The translations under genes and the position numbers were made by a program. From assembly GCA_000027065.2 (NCBI GenBank), contig FN543093.2:1678074-1742073 (forward strand): 64,000 nucleotides of DNA. The letters are read 5' to 3'. This DNA is from Cronobacter turicensis z3032 (lineage in GTDB: Bacteria; Pseudomonadota; Gammaproteobacteria; Enterobacterales; Enterobacteriaceae). Positions 1 through 9,029 of the stretch are shown here, piece after piece. Positions within the stretch are counted from its first letter, which is position 1, and the number at the start of each line of letters is the position of its first letter. The notes under the pieces were generated by a model. That model was not told the origin of the DNA. It did no database searches and saw nothing but the letters and a program-made list of their open reading frames with translations.

Positions 1-200
1 TCAAGTACGAGCCGCGGCTGAAGCGTCTGAACGTCGTCATGCTCCCGCAAACGACGCCCGGTGAGCTGCGCTACGCCATCGACGCCGAGTTAAAAGGCGT
101 GGGGCTGGTGCGCTACGGTACGGAATTTATGCCGGAAGGGCGGGTGCTGATCCGCCACCTCAAACAACAGCAGTTTATGGATAACCGCGCCGCGCGCTGA
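1..200 (+). CDS. tssE: TssE-like T6SS baseplate protein, C-terminal part
   Basis: Only the last 65 codons are in the window; the reading frame is open from base 3 to a TGA at 198-200. The visible part starts KYEPRLKRL and continues through a short beta-rich tail ending IRHLKQQQFMDNRAAR. The YEPRL motif is typical of the gp25/TssE family, which forms part of the T6SS baseplate in the cytoplasm. The VasL-like gene starts 23 bases downstream on the same strand, which supports a T6SS assignment. The family call rests on a short fragment, so the symbol is tentative. Confidence 0.7.
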   Translation, partial: KYEPRLKRLNVVMLPQTTPGELRYAIDAELKGVGLVRYGTEFMPEGRVLIRHLKQQQFMDNRAAR

Positions 201-223
201 GCGGCCTTCAGGACAGGGATATT

Positions 224-1561
224 ATGGAAACGTCCACTGAACGTCATCTGAAAACCGGCGGCGATCCACGCCTGCTACCGGACTACGCCGCGCTTCGCGA
301 AGAACTCGGCAAACTCACGCACCCGGCGCGCCCGGATGTGAACTGGCGCCGTGTCGAGCAGTTATCGCTGTTGCTCTTTGAGCGCAATGGCGTTGAGCTG
401 CAAACCGCCGCAGCGTATACGCAGGCCCGTTTGCGCTTGCTGGGGTTGCCTGGCCTGAACGAAGGGCTGGCGATTATCGACGCACTCATTGCGCGCCAGT
501 GGGGCAACCTGTGGCCGCAGCCGGTGCATGCGCGCATGGAGATTTTAAGCAGCCTCAGCCAGCGCGTGCAGCAGACGCTGCGCAGCATGCCGCTGCGCTA
601 TGCGGAACTCGGCGCGCTCTATCAGGCGGAGCAGCACCTGACGAACATTATCGCGGTGCTGGAGCGCCTTGAGCTTAAGCATTTGAGCCAGATGGACGCG
701 CTGCGTCTGCATCTGCATAACGCGGCGGCGCGGCTGGAAAATGACGCGGAGCAGAGTGATGCGCCGCCTGTCGTACAGAATGCGGCAGACGTTAGCGAAG
801 CTCACGTCGACGACGTGCGCCGGGTATATGTCGCCGCCAGCGCGCCAGCGTCAGACGTGATATCACCTCAATCGCCAGCCCGTCGCGGCCTGAAACCTTT
901 TATCGCCGGGATGTTCACCATGCTGGTGGCGGGCAGTGCGGTGCTGATGGGCTGGCAGGTGTATCACCGCCCCAATCCGGCGCAGGTGCGAATAGCGGCG
1001 TCCCTTCGCGACTGGCCGCAGGTGGCCGCCAGTCCAGCGCTCACGCCGGAACAGGCGCGCCAGGCAGACCCGGCGGCGGTGCTTGACCAGACGCGCCAGC
1101 GTCTCGACTGGCTGGCGGCTCAAGCGCCGGATCGCAATATTCGCTTTGCCTGCGCGCTGGCGCGACAGGCAGGCGCACTCTTGCCGCAGCATCCACAGGC
1201 GCAGGCGCTGACCCGCCAGTGGCGTCAGCAGATGAGCGCCAGCGCGATGCCGCTGCAAAATCTGGAGAGCTGGCGCCACGGTATGACGCAGCTTGATGAG
1301 CTTACCGCCAGGCTTAACGCGCTTGATGAGCGGCGGGGGAAATACCTGACTGGCAGCGAGCTCAAAACGATGGTGTTTAACATTCGCCAGGCCTTTGCCG
1401 CCATGCCGCCCGCCGAGGAGCTGCTGCGCCAGATGGCCGAACAGCGCCAGCAGGGCGTCGTGCCGACCGCGCTGCGCCAGGAGACCGAAACCCGGCTCAA
1501 TCAGTTGCTCTATCGCTACGTTCTCCTGACGCCGCCCGCGCCGGATAACATCACGCCATAG
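224..1561 (+). CDS. VasL-like (ImpA_N-type) T6SS protein
   Basis: This 445-residue protein has an N-terminal ImpA-type domain (about residues 12-150) with the usual pattern of a conserved DWR-like motif (VNWRRVEQL) and a region rich in W, P and R (ARQWGNLWPQPVHARMEIL). A single membrane segment follows at about residues 225-245, and then a helical C-terminal half. Proteins with this layout are the VasL/TssA-like components of T6SS clusters. TssA relatives help prime and cap the sheath-tube, but I do not know a proven role for the VasL branch. It follows the tssE fragment with a 23-base gap and is the last T6SS gene before core chromosome (yccJ). Start ATG 224 has AGGACAGGGAT upstream. Confidence 0.8.
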   Translation: METSTERHLKTGGDPRLLPDYAALREELGKLTHPARPDVNWRRVEQLSLLLFERNGVELQTAAAYTQARLRLLGLPGLNEGLAIIDALIARQWGNLWPQPVHARMEILSSLSQRVQQTLRSMPLRYAELGALYQAEQHLTNIIAVLERLELKHLSQMDALRLHLHNAAARLENDAEQSDAPPVVQNAADVSEAHVDDVRRVYVAASAPASDVISPQSPARRGLKPFIAGMFTMLVAGSAVLMGWQVYHRPNPAQVRIAASLRDWPQVAASPALTPEQARQADPAAVLDQTRQRLDWLAAQAPDRNIRFACALARQAGALLPQHPQAQALTRQWRQQMSASAMPLQNLESWRHGMTQLDELTARLNALDERRGKYLTGSELKTMVFNIRQAFAAMPPAEELLRQMAEQRQQGVVPTALRQETETRLNQLLYRYVLLTPPAPDNITP

Positions 1562-1757
1562 CCTGGCGCGTTCGCCCGATGCTGACAGGCTATTTCACCG
1601 TCAGATAGCGACAGGCTGTAAGATTTTTAATGCATAAAAATGCGCAGGGAAAAGGGCAATGAAGGACTGAGGGGGCACCTCAGACACGCACATGTGGGGC
1701 TGTAAGAATACAAACGCGTCTGCGCATTGTGGTGGAGTCGCGCAGCCCTGAAATGAA

Positions 1758-1779
1758 GCCCTCTGCAGGCGCAGAGGGC
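1758..1779 (-). terminator. Hairpin after yccJ
   Basis: The arms GCCCTCTG and CAGAGGGC pair around a short loop just beyond the yccJ stop. The T run on the minus strand is weak, so termination may be partial. The 225 bases between the T6SS gene and yccJ hold no other gene that I can support. Confidence 0.55.
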
Positions 1780-1786
1780 CGAAAGG

Positions 1787-2014
1787 TCAGACGTTCTTAC
1801 GTTCGATCGTCTGCTCGCCCCAAAAGAGGGAATCTTTGTCGGTTTTCTTAAAGGCGCGGATCAGCACTTCATCGCTGCCTTCTTCCCAGATCTTCTCGGC
1901 CATAACCTCATCGTAATCGGCCACTTCGAAAATCGCTTCAGCAATTTCAGGGGACGTATTACGCAGGCTGGCCCATTCCCCCACGTGATGGGTTTTCGAT
2001 TCTTGTGTTGGCAT
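1787..2014 (-). CDS. yccJ: YccJ family small protein
   Basis: This acidic 75-residue protein ([21 protein letters not shown]...) is recognisable as enterobacterial YccJ, whose function is unknown. It has no signal peptide or membrane segment. It lies 25 bases downstream of wrbA on the same strand, as in E. coli where the two are co-transcribed. The start ATG at 2014 is preceded by a good ribosome site (GGAGGAAAGC). Its pairing with WrbA suggests a stationary-phase or stress role by association only. Confidence 0.92.
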   Translation of the reverse strand: MPTQESKTHHVGEWASLRNTSPEIAEAIFEVADYDEVMAEKIWEEGSDEVLIRAFKKTDKDSLFWGEQTIERKNV

Positions 2015-2039
2015 GCTTTCCTCCAGTGAAGTGAGTGAG

Positions 2040-2636
2040 TTAGCCTTTCATTTTGACGGCGAGGCCCGCCACATATTCGCCCTGATAGCGGGCGATCGCC
2101 AGTTCTTCCTGGCTTGGCTGGCGTGAACCGTCGCCGCCTGCGATGGTAGTCGCGCCGTAAGGCGTTCCGCCGCGAACCGTGGAAATATCAAAGAGTTCCT
2201 GCGCGCCATAACCGATAGGCACAATGATCATTCCATGATGAGCAAGGGTAGTCCATGTGGAGGAGATTGTGTGTTCCTGACCACCGCCGGTGCCGGTAGA
2301 GCTAAAGACGCTCCCCAGTTTCCCGTACAGCGCGCCGGAGGCCCACAGGCCGCCCGTCTGGTCAAAGAAGGTACGCATCTGGCCGGACATATTGCCAAAA
2401 CGGGTCGGGGTACCGACGATAATGGCGTCGTAATCCGCAAGCTCTTGCGGCGTGGCCACCGGGGCGTTTTGCGTTTTGCCGCCCGCTTTCGCGAACGCTT
2501 CCGCCTGCATGGTTTCCGGCACGCGCTTAATGGTCACTTCCGCGCCCTGAACCTTTTCAACGCCTTCCGCAACCGCGTGCGCCAGCGTTTCGACATGCCC
2601 ATACATGGAATAATAAAGCACCAGAACTTTCGCCAT
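2040..2636 (-). CDS. wrbA: NAD(P)H:quinone oxidoreductase WrbA
   Basis: This 198-residue flavodoxin-like protein begins [19 protein letters not shown], with the FMN phosphate-binding loop in SMYGHVET. It carries the [21 protein letters not shown] and [10 protein letters not shown] signatures of WrbA. The enzyme is a cytoplasmic tetramer that reduces quinones by two electrons using NAD(P)H and FMN, which limits semiquinone-driven oxidative stress. An upstream in-frame start at 2687 would add 17 residues with no counterpart in the family. The ATG at 2636 has AGGAG about 8 bases upstream and gives the usual length. yccJ follows in the same operon. Confidence 0.97.
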   Translation of the reverse strand: MAKVLVLYYSMYGHVETLAHAVAEGVEKVQGAEVTIKRVPETMQAEAFAKAGGKTQNAPVATPQELADYDAIIVGTPTRFGNMSGQMRTFFDQTGGLWASGALYGKLGSVFSSTGTGGGQEHTISSTWTTLAHHGMIIVPIGYGAQELFDISTVRGGTPYGATTIAGGDGSRQPSQEELAIARYQGEYVAGLAVKMKG

Positions 2637-3035
2637 CAGCCTTGCTCCTGTATCAGTGTTTGCCACAGCCTGTATCGCTGCGCTCATCTATAAAGCATAT
2701 GCTTCCGGCGGCAGAGTGCAAACTGATGCGCAAAAAAGCTTTAAAAATAAGGCTTTATCTATAAACAGGTCATTTGTAGCATCAGGTCACATTTTCCCAT
2801 CCCTGAAATTTTTTAATCATAAGAATAGTTTATTAATCGTTTCGTCAGATTCTTCACCGAAACGCCAGATTGATGTTGCTAAATGTTTCCGAAAAGTGGC
2901 GAAGTCATAGGCTCTGGCTAAGCTTTTAATCACGCGGCAACGATAACGGCTCCGGCCAGTGCCGTGAGGTGAAAGAATCCTCTTTTACTGAATGCAGTAT
3001 GATGTCTAATGATTCACACAATCTGGAGGTCAGAA
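2637..3035. promoter_or_regulatory. wrbA-ymdF divergent intergenic region
   Basis: This 399-base A+T-rich region separates two divergently transcribed stress genes and must hold both promoters. I see no convincing palindromic operator. The short open frame on the plus strand (2656-2910) has no ribosome site, matches nothing I recognise and is not called as a gene. Confidence 0.5.
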
Positions 3036-3209
3036 ATGGCAAACCATCGTGGTGGTTCAGGTAATTTCGCAGAAGATCGTGACAGAGCATCAGAAGCAGG
3101 TCGTAAAGGTGGCCAGCAGAGCGGCGGGAACTTCAAAAATGACCCGCAACGCGCTTCCGAAGCTGGGAAAAAAGGGGGCAAAAACAGTCATGGCGGCGGT
3201 CATAGTTAG
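3036..3209 (+). CDS. ymdF: KGG-repeat general stress protein YmdF
   Basis: This 57-residue, very hydrophilic protein contains two copies of the con-10/KGG motif (RASEAGRKGGQQSGGNF and RASEAGKKGGKNS). The family includes E. coli YmdF, YciG and YjdJ-like stress proteins and fungal con-10; the biochemical role is unknown. The ATG at 3036 follows CTGGAGGTCAGAA, a clear ribosome site, so the longer frame from 3009 is not used. A second overlapping frame (3049-3231) is a shadow. The gene is monocistronic and ends at a strong terminator shared with rutG. Confidence 0.93.
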   Translation: MANHRGGSGNFAEDRDRASEAGRKGGQQSGGNFKNDPQRASEAGKKGGKNSHGGGHS

Positions 3210-3273
3210 CGCCTCGCATGACCGTTATTAACCACCTTATTTGAAAGCGTAAGGTTAATAGCAACCCTCCTCA

Positions 3274-3300
3274 CCGCCGGGCACTCCCGGCGGTTTTTTT
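3274..3300. terminator. Terminator between ymdF and rutG
   Basis: A GC-rich stem (CCGCCGGG / CCCGGCGG) is followed by seven Ts on the plus strand. It ends ymdF, and the convergent rutG stop lies inside the T run, so it may also act on the rut transcript. Confidence 0.85.
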
Positions 3301-4636
3301 ATGCCTGCGAGGGTGGATCCTGCGGCGTAAGCACTGGCTCAGCCGCGTGCGCCTGTTTGCGGCTTAACAGCGCATTTAGCGCAATCGCTCCGAATGTGGC
3401 GGTGCCGATCCCGCCGAGCGTAAAGCCGCCCACCGTGAGCGCGAAATCACCCGCCCCCAGCACCAGCGTCACCGCCACCATGATCAGATTGCCGTTCTGG
3501 CTGAGATCGACATGGTTCTGCACCCAGATACGCGCGCCCGCGACCGCAATCAGCCCGAAGACCACAATCGACGCGCCGCCGATAACCGGCGCCGGAATAG
3601 TGTGGATCAGCGCGCCGAATTTCGGCGAGAAGCCCAGCAGCAGGGCGATTACCGCCGCCGCCACAAAGACCAGCGTCGAGTAGACTTTCGTCACCGCCAT
3701 CACGCCGATATTCTCCGCATAGGTCGTCACGCCGCTGCCGCCCACTGCGCCGGAGAGCATCGTCGCCAGCCCGTCGCCGACAAACGCGCGCCCCATATAC
3801 GGGTCCATTGTGCGCCCGGTCATGCCCGCCACCGCTTTCAGGTGCCCGAGATTTTCGGCGATCAGAATTACCGCCACTGGCGCAATCAGCATGATGGCCT
3901 GCACGTTGAACGTCGGCGCGGCGAAGTGCGGCAGCCCGAACCACGCGGCCTGCGCCGCCGGCGTGAAGTCCACCGGCTTGCCGAAGCCAAGCACATTGGT
4001 GAACAGCGCATACAGCGCCCAAGCGGCGATAAGCCCCATCAGGATCAGCAGCCGCTGCACCATGCCGCGCGTGAATACCGCCACGAGGCCGATACAGAGC
4101 ACGGTCATCACCGCCATCCAGCCATCAAAGCCGCTGGCGGAGACGCTTTTGACCGCAATCGGCGCGAGATTAAGCCCAATTGCCATCACCACAGCGCCAG
4201 TCACGACCGGCGGCATCAGCCGTTCTATCCAGCGCGTACCCGATTTCATGACCACCACGCCGATAAGCGTATACAGCAGGCCGCAGGCGATAATACCGCC
4301 GAGCGCCACGCTCATATTCGGGTTCAGCCCCTGGCCGTTAAAGCCGGTGGCGGCGATCACCACCCCCACGAAGGCGGCGCTGGAGCCGAGATAACTCGGC
4401 ACACGCCCGCCGGTAATCACAAAAAACAGCAGCGTGCCGATGCCGGACATCAGGATCGACAAATTCGGATCGAGCCCCATCAAGAGCGGCATCAGCACCG
4501 TCGCGCCGAACATCGCCACCGCGTGCTGTACGCCCATAACCAGCGTCTGACCGGCGGAGAGCGTTTCGTCCGGGGCCACCACGCCGCCCGCGGGGCCGGC
4601 AGGTTTACGCCAGCGAGGAAACCAGGAATTGGCCAT
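3299..4636 (-). CDS. rutG: Pyrimidine permease RutG (NCS2 family)
   Basis: This 445-residue inner-membrane protein has about 12-14 hydrophobic segments and the NCS2/uracil permease signatures (the QHAVAMFGATVLMP start of the core, AENLGHLKAV and GGSGVTTYAENIG). It imports uracil (and probably thymine) to feed the Rut pathway. It is the last gene of rutABCDEFG, 17 bases after rutF. The E. coli protein has nearly the same length. Confidence 0.95.
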   Translation of the reverse strand: MANSWFPRWRKPAGPAGGVVAPDETLSAGQTLVMGVQHAVAMFGATVLMPLLMGLDPNLSILMSGIGTLLFFVITGGRVPSYLGSSAAFVGVVIAATGFNGQGLNPNMSVALGGIIACGLLYTLIGVVVMKSGTRWIERLMPPVVTGAVVMAIGLNLAPIAVKSVSASGFDGWMAVMTVLCIGLVAVFTRGMVQRLLILMGLIAAWALYALFTNVLGFGKPVDFTPAAQAAWFGLPHFAAPTFNVQAIMLIAPVAVILIAENLGHLKAVAGMTGRTMDPYMGRAFVGDGLATMLSGAVGGSGVTTYAENIGVMAVTKVYSTLVFVAAAVIALLLGFSPKFGALIHTIPAPVIGGASIVVFGLIAVAGARIWVQNHVDLSQNGNLIMVAVTLVLGAGDFALTVGGFTLGGIGTATFGAIALNALLSRKQAHAAEPVLTPQDPPSQA

Positions 4637-4653
4637 GTGTATCTCCTGTGGAG

Positions 4654-5154
4654 CTAAGAGGCGAGCCCGCAGACGGGGCGCGAGAGGGCGTGATAATGCC
4701 GGTCAAACCAGACCAGCCCGTGCGTATCGTCGTTTCGTGTAATTTCAAGCACCCGGCACAGCAGTACGTCGTGGGTGGAGACCGGCACTACCTGTTCCAC
4801 CCGGCAGTCGAAGGAGACGACCGCGCCGTCAAGCTGCGGAGAGCCGGTGACGCCGCGACGCCAGCGGGCGGCGGCGAAGCGTTCTTCCATCGGCGTTTTA
4901 CCGCCGAAGAGACCAGAGAGCGCCTCGTGCCCGGCGGCAAGCGTGTTGACGCACAGCTGACCGTTGGCCTGAAACACCGGCCAGACAGAGGCGTTGCGGT
5001 TCAGGCACACCAGCAGCGTCGGCGGGCTGTCCGTCACGCTGCACACCGCCGAGGCGGTAAAGCCCGCCATGCCCGCCGGGCCGTCGGTAGTCACAATATT
5101 CACTGCCGCCCCGAGCCGGGACATCGCATCGCGAAAAGCCTGTTGTTCACTCAT
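4654..5154 (-). CDS. rutF: FMN reductase RutF
   Basis: This 166-residue flavin reductase-like protein ([17 protein letters not shown]..., [28 protein letters not shown]) belongs to the short-chain flavin:NADH oxidoreductase family. It supplies reduced FMN to the monooxygenase RutA, the first enzyme of the pathway. It sits between rutE and rutG, separated from rutE by 9 bases, with a GGAGG site just before its ATG at 5154. Confidence 0.95.
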   Translation of the reverse strand: MSEQQAFRDAMSRLGAAVNIVTTDGPAGMAGFTASAVCSVTDSPPTLLVCLNRNASVWPVFQANGQLCVNTLAAGHEALSGLFGGKTPMEERFAAARWRRGVTGSPQLDGAVVSFDCRVEQVVPVSTHDVLLCRVLEITRNDDTHGLVWFDRHYHALSRPVCGLAS

Positions 5155-5163
5155 AACGCCTCC

Positions 5164-5754
5164 TTAAACGATCGCGCAGGCGTCTTCAAAGGAAAGACGC
5201 GGCAGGCGCGGGTGCAGTTTATCCGCATCGCCATAGCCAATATTGATAAGCAAATTGCTCTTCCAGGGAGTGCCGCTGAAGAATTCGACATCCACCGCCG
5301 CACGGTCAAAGCCGGACATCGGGCCGGTATCGAGCCCCAGCGCGCGGCAGGCCATAATCAGATACCCGGCCTGTAGCGAGCTGTTGCGAAACGCGGTCTC
5401 CTCAGCCACCGCCGGGCTTGAGGTGAACCAGGCGCGGGCGTCGGCGTACGGGAACAGCGTCGGCAGCGCCTCGTAGAATTCACTGTCCCAGCCGACGATG
5501 GCGGTCACCGGGGCCTGCATGGTTTTCTCAACGTTGCCGCTGGAGAGCGCAGGCTTCAGGCGGGCTTTAGCCTCCGGCGTTCTGACAAACAGCAGCCGCC
5601 CCGGCGAGCAGTTGGCGGAGGTCGGGCCGAGGCGCACCATCTCATAGAGATCGCGCAGCTGCGCGTCGCTGACCGGCGTTTCCCGCCAGGCGCTGTGGGT
5701 GCGGGCGTCGGTAAATAAGGTGGCGAGCGCGCTGGCGCTCAGAGCTTCGCTCAT
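5164..5754 (-). CDS. rutE: 3-hydroxypropionate dehydrogenase / malonic semialdehyde reductase RutE
   Basis: This 196-residue nitroreductase-fold protein contains the [16 protein letters not shown] motif typical of RutE. It reduces malonic semialdehyde to 3-hydroxypropionate at the end of the uracil pathway and uses FMN and NADPH. Its start codon overlaps the rutD stop by 4 bases (ATGA), indicating translational coupling. Confidence 0.94.
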   Translation of the reverse strand: MSEALSASALATLFTDARTHSAWRETPVSDAQLRDLYEMVRLGPTSANCSPGRLLFVRTPEAKARLKPALSSGNVEKTMQAPVTAIVGWDSEFYEALPTLFPYADARAWFTSSPAVAEETAFRNSSLQAGYLIMACRALGLDTGPMSGFDRAAVDVEFFSGTPWKSNLLINIGYGDADKLHPRLPRLSFEDACAIV

Positions 5755-6554
5755 ACGGTCTCCTTGTGGGGCGCGGGCGTAAGTGCCGCAAGCCCGGCAT
5801 AAAGCAGAGAATTAAAGCGTTGCGGCGCGGTGACGTTGCAGGCGTGGCCGCCGGACGTCATGACATCGAGACGACTGTGGGGCAACGCCTCGTGCAGCGC
5901 CTGCGAACAGGTCCACGGCACCAGCACGTCATCGCGCGCGCAAATCAGCTGGACCGGCGTGGTGACGCGTGCGGCGCGCTCGCGATAATCGGCGGTTTTC
6001 AGCGCCCACAGCCTGCGCAGCAGGTTTTCGGTGCCCTGAAAATGGGCGTTTTGCAGCGCCTCTTCGGCTTCGAGGCGCGGCTGGTTTTCCTGCGCCCACT
6101 GCGGCGGGTAGAGGAACAGCGGTTGCGCGGCGACGTAAACCGCCGGGCCGCTGTCGAGCAGCAGCCGCTCGCGGGCGTCGAAGCAGCGGCGCGTCCAGGT
6201 GCCGAGCGACAGCCAGCCGTTAATAATCACCAGCGCGCTGACCGCCCTGGGGTACGCCAGCGCCAGTTCAAGGCCGACCAGTCCGCCAAGCGCGTGGCCG
6301 AGCACCGCGTAGCGCTGCACGCCGTGGAGCGCCAGCGCGCGGTGCAGCTCCTGCGCCATGTCGGTGAGCGTATAACCCTCCGGCAGCGTATCGGCGTTGT
6401 CGCCGGTGCCGCGCTGGTCATACACCACCACCTGATACGCCTGACTGAGCGCGTTCTGTTGCGCCAGCCAGTAGCCGCCAAGGCCGCCGAGGCCTGAAAT
6501 CATCACCATCACCGGCGCGCCGGGGAAGGGAGCGTCGCTTATACGCAGTTTCAT
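5751..6554 (-). CDS. rutD: Putative carbamate/aminoacrylate hydrolase RutD
   Basis: This 267-residue alpha/beta-hydrolase-fold protein accelerates aminoacrylate or carbamate breakdown in the Rut pathway. The nucleophile elbow reads GHALGG instead of GxSxG, so the usual serine is replaced by alanine; I recall the same feature in E. coli RutD (GHALGA). The C-terminal GGHACNVT supplies a conserved histidine. Two consecutive ATGs overlap the rutC stop. The second, at 6554, lies 6 bases after AGGAGG and gives the family length. The open frame continuing upstream into rutC is spurious. Confidence 0.93.
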   Translation of the reverse strand: MKLRISDAPFPGAPVMVMISGLGGLGGYWLAQQNALSQAYQVVVYDQRGTGDNADTLPEGYTLTDMAQELHRALALHGVQRYAVLGHALGGLVGLELALAYPRAVSALVIINGWLSLGTWTRRCFDARERLLLDSGPAVYVAAQPLFLYPPQWAQENQPRLEAEEALQNAHFQGTENLLRRLWALKTADYRERAARVTTPVQLICARDDVLVPWTCSQALHEALPHSRLDVMTSGGHACNVTAPQRFNSLLYAGLAALTPAPHKETV

Positions 6555-6952
6555 CATGCGCCTCCTGACGGCCCGATATGGGCGACCGTGGCTATCTCCA
6601 CCAACGCCTCCGGCTTCACCAGACCGCACTGAATACAAAAGCGCGCCGGTTTGTCACCGGGGAAAAACTCCGCGTAAATTTCGTTAATCGCGGCGTAGTT
6701 TTTCCAGTCGGTAATAAAAATCGAGTTGAACGTCACGTCCTCCATCGTTCCACCCGCCGTTTCGATAACGTGCCGGATCGTCTCCAGCACATGACGGGTT
6801 TGCGCCTTTGGGTCGCCGGGATACACCACATTGTTGGCCTTATCGAAAGGCAGCGTGCCGGAGACATAGACCACGCCATCGGCGAGCGTGCCGGGCACAA
6901 ACGGCGCGATGGGCGTGCTGGCGCCGGGCGGAATAATGACCTGTTTTGGCAT
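6554..6952 (-). CDS. rutC: Aminoacrylate deaminase/peracid reductase RutC (YjgF/RidA family)
   Basis: This 132-residue protein has the RidA/YjgF fold signature ([49 protein letters not shown]). The conserved arginine and glutamate of that motif form the ligand site in the trimer. It acts on the 3-aminoacrylate (or its peracid) released by RutA/RutB. It starts 9 bases after rutB, and its TGA overlaps the rutD start. Confidence 0.95.
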   Translation of the reverse strand: MPKQVIIPPGASTPIAPFVPGTLADGVVYVSGTLPFDKANNVVYPGDPKAQTRHVLETIRHVIETAGGTMEDVTFNSIFITDWKNYAAINEIYAEFFPGDKPARFCIQCGLVKPEALVEIATVAHIGPSGGA

Positions 6953-6961
6953 AACGGCTCC

Positions 6962-7660
6962 TTACGCGATGCGGGCGAGGGCGGCGGGAGAAAGCGCGTC
7001 GCAGAAGCGCTGCACGTCGCTCACCCAGCCGAAAAAGGTTTCGATATTAAACAGCGCGGCCTGCTGGGCGAACGGCGGCCCGGCCTGGTGCGTGGCGTCT
7101 TCCAGCACCACGCCGAAATACTCCAGGAAAAAGCCGTCGCGCAGCGTCGATTCCACACAGACATTGGTGGCGATGCCGGTAAAGACCAGATGGCGGATAT
7201 TGCGCGCGCGCAGCATGCTGTCGAGCGGCGTGTTGAAAAAGCCGCTGTAGCGCGGTTTCGGCAGTACGATATCGCCGGGAAGCGGCGTGAGTTCATCCAC
7301 GAGTTGATAATCCCAGCCGCCTTTCGCCAGCAACTTGCCGTGCAGCTCCGGGCGGCGGCGCATGGTTTTCAGCGCGTTCGATTTATGAAAGTTTGGCGAT
7401 CCGGGGCCGCCCGCTTCGAGATAGTCGCTGTCCCAGCCGTTCTGGAACCAGACGATGGTCATGCCCGCCTCGCGCGCGGCCGCCACGGCGGTTTTAATGT
7501 TCTCAATCACCGGCGCGGTGGTTGAGACATCAAACCCCGCCAGATCCAGATAACCGCCCTGGCTTGCATAGGCGTTTTGCATATCCACCACAATCAGCGC
7601 GCTCTGTTCCGGCGCGAAAGTGAGCGCCTCAGGGCGCGCCATCAGATTCACCGCATTCAT
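6962..7660 (-). CDS. rutB: Ureidoacrylate amidohydrolase RutB
   Basis: This 232-residue isochorismatase-like cysteine hydrolase has the Asp-Lys-Cys triad: D26 in [11 protein letters not shown] in [11 protein letters not shown] and C in IATNVCVES. It hydrolyses ureidoacrylate (or its peracid) to carbamate and aminoacrylate, releasing the second ring nitrogen. Its ATG shares one base with the rutA stop codon, so translation of the two is coupled. Confidence 0.96.
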   Translation of the reverse strand: MNAVNLMARPEALTFAPEQSALIVVDMQNAYASQGGYLDLAGFDVSTTAPVIENIKTAVAAAREAGMTIVWFQNGWDSDYLEAGGPGSPNFHKSNALKTMRRRPELHGKLLAKGGWDYQLVDELTPLPGDIVLPKPRYSGFFNTPLDSMLRARNIRHLVFTGIATNVCVESTLRDGFFLEYFGVVLEDATHQAGPPFAQQAALFNIETFFGWVSDVQRFCDALSPAALARIA

Positions 7661-8748
7661 CAGGCCACCTCCTGCGTCACGCGCAGATGATCGCGACAGC
7701 GCATCAGCGGCTGAATATGTTCGCCAAAGGCGTCGATGCCGGTCAGGAAATCGTCGAACGTCAGCAGCACGCCTTCGGTGCCCGGCACGGCGGCGACTTC
7801 ATCCAGCATCCGCGCGACGCTTGCGTAGGAGCCGACCAGCGTGCCCATATTGATATTGACCGCCGAGGTCGGGTCCGCCATCTGGCGCACGTTGGTATCC
7901 GCGCCGGAGCGCGTATCTTTCTGGCTCTGCTCGGTGAGCCACGACAGCGCCTCTTCATCGGCGCCGGCTTTGTAGTGCTCCCATTTGGCGCGCGCTGCGT
8001 CGTCGGTTTCGTCGGCGATCACCATAAACAGCACGTAGGAGCCGACGTTGCGCCCGGCTTTATCGGCAGCGGCTTTCATCCGCGCGGCGGTCGGCGCGAA
8101 AGCGGCAGGCGTATTCACGCCTTTGCCGAAGCAGAAGTTGTAGTCGGCGTGCTGTGCGGAAAACGCCATGCCCGCGTCGCTCTGGCCCGCGCAGATCACT
8201 TTCATCGGCTGCTGCGGGCGTGGGCTGACGCGGCAGTCGTTCATCGTAAAGTAGTCGCCTTTGAAATCGCTCTGGCCGGTGTCCCAGAGGTCGCGCAGCA
8301 CGTGGACATATTCGGTGAGATAGTCGTAGCGGCGTGAGAAGTACTCATCGCCCGGCCACAGGCCCATCTGTTCATATTCCGGTTTCTGCCAGCCGGTCAC
8401 GAGGTTCACGCCAAACCGTCCGCCGGAGATGGAGTCGATGGTTGACGCCATGCGCGCCACAATCGCGGGCGGCAGGGTGAGCGTGGCGGCGGTGGCGTAA
8501 ATCTGGATGCGCGAGGTCACGGCGGCGAGGCCCGCCATTAAGGTGAACGACTCCAGGTTGTGATCCCAGAATTCGGTCTTCCCGCCGAAGCCGCGCAGTT
8601 TGATCATCGAGAGCGCAAAATCGAACTGCTGCTGCTCGGCTTTCTGCACGATGGCTTTATTCAGCTCGAACGTCGGCATGTATTGCGGGGCATGGGTAGA
8701 GATCAGCCAGCCGTTGTTTCCGATAGGCACAAAGACACCAATTTTCAT
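7660..8748 (-). CDS. rutA: Pyrimidine monooxygenase RutA
   Basis: This 362-residue luciferase-like flavin monooxygenase ([17 protein letters not shown]..., [43 protein letters not shown]) opens the uracil ring using reduced FMN from RutF and O2. The ATG at 8748 is preceded by AGAGG; a longer frame to 8796 adds residues absent from the family. It is the first gene of the operon. A sigma-54 promoter about 50 bases upstream agrees with the known nitrogen control of rut genes in E. coli. Confidence 0.97.
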   Translation of the reverse strand: MKIGVFVPIGNNGWLISTHAPQYMPTFELNKAIVQKAEQQQFDFALSMIKLRGFGGKTEFWDHNLESFTLMAGLAAVTSRIQIYATAATLTLPPAIVARMASTIDSISGGRFGVNLVTGWQKPEYEQMGLWPGDEYFSRRYDYLTEYVHVLRDLWDTGQSDFKGDYFTMNDCRVSPRPQQPMKVICAGQSDAGMAFSAQHADYNFCFGKGVNTPAAFAPTAARMKAAADKAGRNVGSYVLFMVIADETDDAARAKWEHYKAGADEEALSWLTEQSQKDTRSGADTNVRQMADPTSAVNINMGTLVGSYASVARMLDEVAAVPGTEGVLLTFDDFLTGIDAFGEHIQPLMRCRDHLRVTQEVA

Positions 8749-8798
8749 CACGAACCTCTCTTTTGCGGGTAAAAGAACCGTCGCGTGGCGTTGCATCC

Positions 8799-8814
8799 TG
8801 CACGTCCCGTGCCG
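8799..8814 (-). promoter_or_regulatory. Probable sigma-54 promoter of rutA
   Basis: On the minus strand the bases CGGCACGGGACGTGCA match the sigma-54 consensus at the essential GG (-24) and GC (-12) with exact spacing. Transcription would start near 8788, leaving a leader of about 40 bases before rutA. E. coli rutA is known to be NtrC/sigma-54 dependent; the assignment here is by sequence only. Confidence 0.7.
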
Positions 8815-8909
8815 CGCTCACAGAGGCTTTTGCAAAGCGAATGCCAGTTTTGAAAATGCTTTTGTTATCATTGTGTTGCTCAAGTGTGTTGTTTTTGCAC
8901 CTGAAAAAG

Positions 8910-8925
8910 CGGACTAAACGGTCAA
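8910..8925. promoter_or_regulatory. Candidate RutR operator
   Basis: The 16 bases CGGACTAAACGGTCAA match the RutR consensus TTGACCANNTGGTCAA at 10 of 14 defined positions, with the right half nearly perfect. It lies between rutA and rutR, where uracil- or thymine-released repression is expected. Confidence 0.55.
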
Positions 8926-8952
8926 AAACGTTGCACAGAAAACAGGCAGCGT

Positions 8953-8969
8953 TGCGCAATCAAAGTGCA
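8953..8969. promoter_or_regulatory. Candidate NtrC-binding site
   Basis: The 17 bases TGCGCAATCAAAGTGCA match the NtrC palindrome TGCACCANNNTGGTGCA at about 10 of 14 positions. The site is about 150 bases upstream of the sigma-54 promoter, a normal enhancer distance. Confidence 0.45.
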
Positions 8970-9029
8970 GCGAGGTCGAGCCTGGAGCGCGCTTTTGCTA
9001 TGCTTGAGCAAAACAGAAGGAGAGGGCGC

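Noticed and set aside
2656..2910. 84-codon plus-strand frame upstream of ymdF
   Set aside because: It overlaps the wrbA promoter, has no ribosome site and no similarity that I recognise.
3512..4657. 381-codon frame on the plus strand across rutG
   Set aside because: It is antisense to a clear permease gene; composition is His/Arg-rich as expected for a GC-rich shadow frame, and there is no family resemblance.
6227..6481. Alternative frames inside rutD
   Set aside because: Arg/Thr-rich shadow of a well-supported hydrolase gene.
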